Assembly (NCBI GenBank): GCA_035528415.1
Contig: DATKYQ010000008.1
Location: 67,699 to 131,698 of the forward strand
Source of the DNA: DATKYQ01 sp035528415
Lineage (GTDB): Bacteria; Myxococcota; B64-G9
DNA: 64,000 nucleotides
Direction: 5' to 3'
Shown here: positions 60,265 to 64,000 of the stretch, one piece after another
How the letters are laid out: each line of letters opens with the position of its first letter
Numbering within the stretch: position 1 is the stretch's first letter
Notes under the pieces: generated by a model
Told to the model about the DNA's origin: nothing
Databases searched by the model: none
The model's input: the letters and a program-made list of their open reading frames with translations, nothing else
Translations under genes and position numbers: made by a program

Positions 60265-60289
60265 GGCGCCCGTACAGGGCACGGGCGCC
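60265..60289 (+). other. Strong hairpin before the terminator
   Basis: GGCGCCCGT and ACGGGCGCC form a nine-base perfect stem around a seven-base loop, directly before the terminator. It may stabilise the 3' end of the lipoprotein mRNA. Confidence 0.5.
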
Positions 60290-60300
60290 GCTATGAGATG

Positions 60301-60335
60301 AGCGTCCTCCCCTTTCAGGGAGGGCGCTTTTTTTT
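60301..60335 (+). terminator. Rho-independent terminator
   Basis: AGCGTCCTCCC pairs with GGGAGGGCGCT (one G-U) around a six-base loop and is followed by eight T. It ends the cysteine-rich lipoprotein gene, so the peptidase downstream has its own promoter. Confidence 0.88.
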
Positions 60336-60397
60336 GGCTTGAGGCTTTGCCGGAAATGATGTAGGTAAAAGTGTGTCAACCCATGAGGAGGAGAGCC

Positions 60398-62290
60398 GTG
60401 AGACATTTCAAACAGATATTGATTACATCGCTGGCGATGAGCATGCTTACGATCGGCCCCGCCGACGGGGAGGAGAAAATGGATCAGCCCGGCAAGGATA
60501 GAAGCGCGGTAAGCCAGGCCCACAAGTGGAAACTCGACGATCTGTACGCCTCCCGGGCCGCCTGGGAAAAGGATCTTGCCGGACTCGATATGCAACTTGC
60601 CGGCGTCAAGAAGTGCCGCGGTCAAATGGGCCGCGGGATCAAGCGCCTGGCCGGCTGCCTCGATCAGATGTTCGAGCTGCAAAAGCGCCTTTACCGCCTC
60701 TACTCCTACGCCATGCGCAACAACGACCAGGATGCCAGGGCAACCGCGGGCCAGGAGATGAAGAGCCAGATGCAAAAGAAGGCCACAGACGTAAATGCTG
60801 CGCTTTCCTTTGTAGAGCCTGAGATATTGAAAATCCCGCCCAGGCGGCTTGGGGCTTTTCTGAAATCGAAGCGACTAGCCATCTACCATCACTACATAGA
60901 CAACATCACCCGCAGGCGGGCTCACATCCTTCAGCCCGGCGAGGAGAAGATCATCGCCAGGGCGGGAGACATGTCCGCCGTACCCACCAATGTCTACGAG
61001 ATTTTCTCAACAGTCAACATGCCGCGACCGGAGGTTACTCTCAAGAGCGGCAAGAAGGTCACGCTGACGGCGGCGATGTACACTCGCTATCGGGCCGCGG
61101 ATGACCGCGACGATCGTCTGGCCGTGTTCAAGGCCTTCTGGGGGGCCTACAAGAAGTTCCGCGAGAGTTTCGCCACCTTGCTGGCCGGCGAGGTCAGCCG
61201 CGACCACTTCTATGCGCTGGTGCGCAAATATAAAAATGACATGAGTTCCGCCCTCGATAGCAACAACGTGCCGACTTCGATCTATACCAACATGATAAAG
61301 CAGATTCGCGCAGCCCGCCCGCTGTTGTGGCGCTACCTGAAGATCCGCAAGAAGATGCTCAAGATCCAGGATCTGGGCTACCATGATCTGTATGCCTCGA
61401 TCGTACCCGCCATGGAGATGCATACGACCTTCGACCAGGCCAAGAAGACGATCATCGAGGCACTCGCCCCGCTCGGCAAGGAGTACACCGATATTCTCAC
61501 AGGCGCCCTCGATCAACGTTGGGCAGACATTTATCCCACAAAGGGCAAGCGCTCGGGCGCCTACAGCGACGGCAGCGCCTACGACGTCCATCCCTATGTG
61601 CTGCTCAACTACAACGACGACTACGACAGCCTGAGCACCACTGCTCACGAGTTCGGCCACGCCATGCACAGCTACCTGAGCAACAAAAACCAACCCTTCG
61701 CCTTGGCCGACTACCCCATCTTCGTGGCCGAGGTGGCCTCGACCACCAACGAGAACCTGCTCAGGCTCGACCTGTACTCGAAGGAGAAGGACCGCGACAA
61801 GAAGTTGTTTCTGCTGGGTCAGCACCTGGAAAACTTCCGCACCACGGTTTTCCGCCAGGCCCTGTTCGCCGAGTTCGAGATGACCATCCACGACCTGGCC
61901 CAGAAGAGCGTCCCGCTGACGGCCGACAAGCTCGACGAGATCTACCTCAAGCTGCTTCGGGAATATTACGGTGAGAGCGAAGGGGAGATGAAGACAGATC
62001 CCCTCTACGCGGTCGAGTGGGCCTACATCCCGCACTTCTACTACAACTTCTACATGTTCCAGTACACAACAAGCTTCATCGCCGCCACGGCCATAGCCGA
62101 GAAAGTCTACGCCGGCGACACCAAGACCCGCGACAACTACTTGAAGATGCTAAAGTCCGGCTGTTCGAAGTACGCAGTAGAACTTCTCAAGATGGCCGGG
62201 GTAGACATGACCAATCCCACGCCCTACAAGGTGGCCTTCAAGTCCATGGAGCGCTCCCTGGACGAGATAGACAAACTCATTGCGGAGTAG
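60398..62290 (+). CDS. Exported M3-family oligoendopeptidase (PepF-like)
   Basis: A 630-residue zinc peptidase. HEFGHAMHSY near residue 416-425 contains the HExxH zinc site, with the third ligand Glu in FVAEVASTTNE near 443. The length is normal for oligoendopeptidase F. The first 27 residues (after GTG 60398) form a signal peptide, so the enzyme is periplasmic or secreted, which is unusual for this family. GGAGGAG lies just before the GTG at 60398; the longer frame from 60371 is not needed. It follows a terminator. It should cut oligopeptides, perhaps from the wall or from degraded protein. Confidence 0.85.
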   Translation: MRHFKQILITSLAMSMLTIGPADGEEKMDQPGKDRSAVSQAHKWKLDDLYASRAAWEKDLAGLDMQLAGVKKCRGQMGRGIKRLAGCLDQMFELQKRLYRLYSYAMRNNDQDARATAGQEMKSQMQKKATDVNAALSFVEPEILKIPPRRLGAFLKSKRLAIYHHYIDNITRRRAHILQPGEEKIIARAGDMSAVPTNVYEIFSTVNMPRPEVTLKSGKKVTLTAAMYTRYRAADDRDDRLAVFKAFWGAYKKFRESFATLLAGEVSRDHFYALVRKYKNDMSSALDSNNVPTSIYTNMIKQIRAARPLLWRYLKIRKKMLKIQDLGYHDLYASIVPAMEMHTTFDQAKKTIIEALAPLGKEYTDILTGALDQRWADIYPTKGKRSGAYSDGSAYDVHPYVLLNYNDDYDSLSTTAHEFGHAMHSYLSNKNQPFALADYPIFVAEVASTTNENLLRLDLYSKEKDRDKKLFLLGQHLENFRTTVFRQALFAEFEMTIHDLAQKSVPLTADKLDEIYLKLLREYYGESEGEMKTDPLYAVEWAYIPHFYYNFYMFQYTTSFIAATAIAEKVYAGDTKTRDNYLKMLKSGCSKYAVELLKMAGVDMTNPTPYKVAFKSMERSLDEIDKLIAE

Positions 62291-63815
62291 CCTTCTTGGC
62301 CGTCTCGAAGCTTTCCACTTTAATCGACAGCTTCGAGGCGAAGGCCAGTAGACCTCCCATTCCCGTTCTCTTGTCGGCGGTGAATTGGAGGGAGTTCTCG
62401 CCCAGGCGGATCCAGGCGGCGCTGGGATAGTCGGTCTGCATGGCGGCGTCGATGGGTTGCCAGCGCCCGACCCATACCTCCGTCCACATGTGACGGTTGA
62501 AGGCGCCGTCCTGGTACACCAACCCCATCACACAGCGGGCCGGGATACCGGCCGAGCGGGCCAGGGTGGCCAGTAGCACCGATTGTTCCGTGCAGTCTCC
62601 CTTCTTTTCACGCAGCGTATCGCTTGCCGAGGCGAAGGCCATCGAGCGGCTGGGTGAAATCTCGTGGCTGACGAAGGCCCTCATGCGCCTGGCCGCGGCC
62701 CAGGCGTCCGTTTCCCCGCCAAGAGCTTCCTTGGCTGCCTGGCGGATGGATGAATCGTCCGTCCGAGAGTACGACGTCGATGCCAGGTAGTGCCGCAGCA
62801 TGTTGTCGTCGATCTTCAACGGAAATGCCCGTCCCGGGGGAGCGGACATCTTCGCGACTTCGATGACGAAGGTTCCCGGTTCGGAATTCGCGACCACCGT
62901 CTGTCCCGGGCCGGTCATCCATGATGCCTCTACCTGCTTCGGCAATCCGGCGATGCGGTAACGCGCATGGGTTATTGCCGCGGGATCTTTCCAGGGAAGT
63001 TGCAACGGGATGCTGGTAAGAACATTCAGGTCGGGGCCGTCACGGTTTTCCGGATTCGGCTTGCCGTCCCGAAGTTCGAAACGCACGACCAGTGATCCCA
63101 TCCAGGCGTCGATCTCAACGGGCAGATAGTGGCTGTCTAGTTTGATGCGTTTCAGCGAGCCGGGCATGGCACTTGTCGTTTGTTCGACATTGAGTCGACC
63201 GTCTTCGGAGATTGACTTGACCTCCAGGCGATTGTCGACGTAGTCGGCGGTATCCGCGCTGAACTCGCGGTAGCTTTTGACATCTCCAGGCTCGGGCTGC
63301 TTGCCTTTGAACAGGAAGGCATACGACTCCCTGCGCAAGGCGCTTTTGTCGAAAGGCACGCGTTTCACCTCCGGACCGCGCACGGTTACCATCTCGCTCC
63401 CGACTTTGCCCGCCCGGATGGTCACATCTTCGCCTCCTCCGCCGCCTTCAACCATGCGCATGCGCAACAGTTGCCACTTCTCGTTCACCAGCGATAGTTC
63501 ATCGAAGGAGATTTCCGAGCGGGTCTCGCCCATCTGCAGGTTGATGTGAGTTTGTCCGTGCACAAGACGGCGTATACCGCGGGGAGTATCGCATCGCCTG
63601 ATCGTCAAGTGGTAGCTGCCGGCGGGCTTGCCCTGCAGGGAGATCGAAAACCAGCGCTCAGATTGCAGCTTGCCCGCGTCTTCGGGAAACTGTTCGAAGG
63701 CGGCGATGATCTCATGGTTGGGCGGCGGCGCCTGCTTGTCTTTCTTGCTACAGGCCGACGAGAAGAAAACTGCGAATGCCAAAAGAAGATTAAGTTTAGG
63801 GCGATGCTTTCTCAT
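62277..63815 (-). CDS. Transglutaminase-like lipoprotein
   Basis: A 512-residue lipoprotein with lipobox SSAC (Cys near 22). The C-terminal domain has the transglutaminase core: nucleophile Cys in KKGDCTEQSVLLATLAR near 415, then His in HMWTEVW near 452 and Asp in PIDAAMQ near 463. A beta-rich region at about 35-330 precedes it and is not recognised. Such proteins act as proteases, amidases or cross-linkers in the periplasm. It overlaps the 3' end of the M3 peptidase gene by 14 bases tail to tail. Confidence 0.82.
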   Translation of the reverse strand: MRKHRPKLNLLLAFAVFFSSACSKKDKQAPPPNHEIIAAFEQFPEDAGKLQSERWFSISLQGKPAGSYHLTIRRCDTPRGIRRLVHGQTHINLQMGETRSEISFDELSLVNEKWQLLRMRMVEGGGGGEDVTIRAGKVGSEMVTVRGPEVKRVPFDKSALRRESYAFLFKGKQPEPGDVKSYREFSADTADYVDNRLEVKSISEDGRLNVEQTTSAMPGSLKRIKLDSHYLPVEIDAWMGSLVVRFELRDGKPNPENRDGPDLNVLTSIPLQLPWKDPAAITHARYRIAGLPKQVEASWMTGPGQTVVANSEPGTFVIEVAKMSAPPGRAFPLKIDDNMLRHYLASTSYSRTDDSSIRQAAKEALGGETDAWAAARRMRAFVSHEISPSRSMAFASASDTLREKKGDCTEQSVLLATLARSAGIPARCVMGLVYQDGAFNRHMWTEVWVGRWQPIDAAMQTDYPSAAWIRLGENSLQFTADKRTGMGGLLAFASKLSIKVESFETAKKATPQ

Positions 63816-63859
63816 GTGTCGATTCTAGTTCCAATATTAACTCCTCACAAGGCATACCA

Positions 63860-64000
63860 CCCTGAACTCCCACCCCATTAAATAGAAGTACCTCATTGTT
63901 TCCCGTAAACCGGGATGTTAAGGTTGTTGTTGCAAGACAAAACCTTCACCAATGAGGTGATCCAAGCATGCCACAAACTCTACTACCGTTCCAGTACGAA
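63860..64000 (+). mobile_element. Probable left end of an insertion sequence
   Basis: The last gene begins at the window's edge and the preceding 110 bases hold short inverted repeats (CCCG-N5-CGGG at 63902-63914; AAGGTT at 63920-63925 with AACCTT at 63941-63946). A change in composition to AT-rich begins near 63816. The IS boundary itself cannot be fixed from one end. Confidence 0.4.
63968..64000 (+). CDS. 5' end of a possible transposase (truncated by the window)
   Basis: Only eleven codons are visible, MPQTLLPFQYE. GAGGTGAT lies six bases before the ATG. The start resembles the N-terminus of some IS transposases (possibly IS1380-like), but eleven residues are not enough for a family call. 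Confidence 0.4.
   Translation, partial: MPQTLLPFQYE

Noticed and set aside
60335..60357. Sigma-54-like TGGCTTGAGGCTTTGC before the M3 peptidase
   Set aside because: The GG and GC are 11 rather than 10 bases apart and the -24 part is poor; it also overlaps the end of the terminator T-run.
1..64000. CRISPR array, tRNA or rRNA genes, phage structural genes
   Set aside because: No regular direct repeats with spacers, no cloverleaf-like intergenic sequence and no phage proteins were found by reading; an RNA covariance search was not possible.

Overview
The window is one GC-rich, densely coded stretch of bacterial chromosome with about 50 genes on both strands. I see no tRNA, rRNA, CRISPR array or prophage. 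The gene content points to a Gram-negative bacterium of the old deltaproteobacterial or Myxococcota kind. The signs are many lipoproteins (VWA, cysteine-rich and Asp/Gly-rich), FHA proteins, sigma-54 activators with FHA or degenerate receiver domains, PBP1A, TatC, NagZ, methylmalonyl-CoA mutase with its epimerase, and B12-binding radical SAM enzymes. The 2-hydroxyacyl-CoA dehydratase genes and several radical SAM enzymes suggest an anaerobic or microaerobic life. Species and genus cannot be read from the sequence.

Layout. 0.1-4.4 kb: NagZ, two secreted unknowns and a membrane-anchored coiled coil. 4.5-9 kb: a PurL with two fused PurS-like modules, PurQ, and an archaemetzincin with a Tat-type signal. 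9-11.5 kb: an FHA sigma-54 activator with a probable sigma-54 promoter of its own, and an alpha/beta hydrolase. 11.7-14.9 kb: a VWA lipoprotein and a cysteine-rich lipoprotein. 15-17.8 kb: methylmalonyl-CoA mutase large subunit, epimerase and TatC. 17.9-21.1 kb: a solute-binding protein and a chemoreceptor in one transcription unit. 21.4-31.3 kb: HDAC-like deacetylase, FHA-TPR membrane protein, PBP1A, cation efflux, a two-component system and a B12 radical SAM enzyme. 31.5-35.2 kb: two tandem MuiA-like proteins. 35.2-38.1 kb: an acidic small protein, a GalT-like enzyme, a uridine-kinase-like enzyme and a BON-like protein. Two of these genes share a repeated upstream region.

38.1-45 kb is the most interesting block. 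It has two D-Ala-D-Ala-ligase-like ATP-grasp enzymes, a divergent TetR regulator with clustered palindromes, and a KamA with the lysine 2,3-aminomutase residues in place. It also has a 57-residue Lys-rich gene missed by ordinary length cut-offs, a sigma-54 activator, and a Lys-rich secreted protein. Both of the last small genes have near-consensus sigma-54 promoters. I infer a regulated beta-lysine conjugation pathway; its product is unknown.

45.3-50.5 kb: a second B12 radical SAM gene overlapping a secreted TolB/CsgG-like protein, an Asp/Gly-rich lipoprotein and two small proteins. 50.6-54.3 kb: a translationally coupled 2-hydroxyacyl-CoA dehydratase cassette followed by what looks like the tail of a broken C45-type acyltransferase. 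54.4-63.8 kb: an exported, Tat-lipoprotein-type peptide deformylase homologue, a propeller/toroid lipoprotein, a very cysteine-rich lipoprotein with antistasin- and Kazal-like segments behind a perfect sigma-54 promoter, an exported M3 peptidase and a transglutaminase-like lipoprotein. The right edge appears to enter an insertion sequence.
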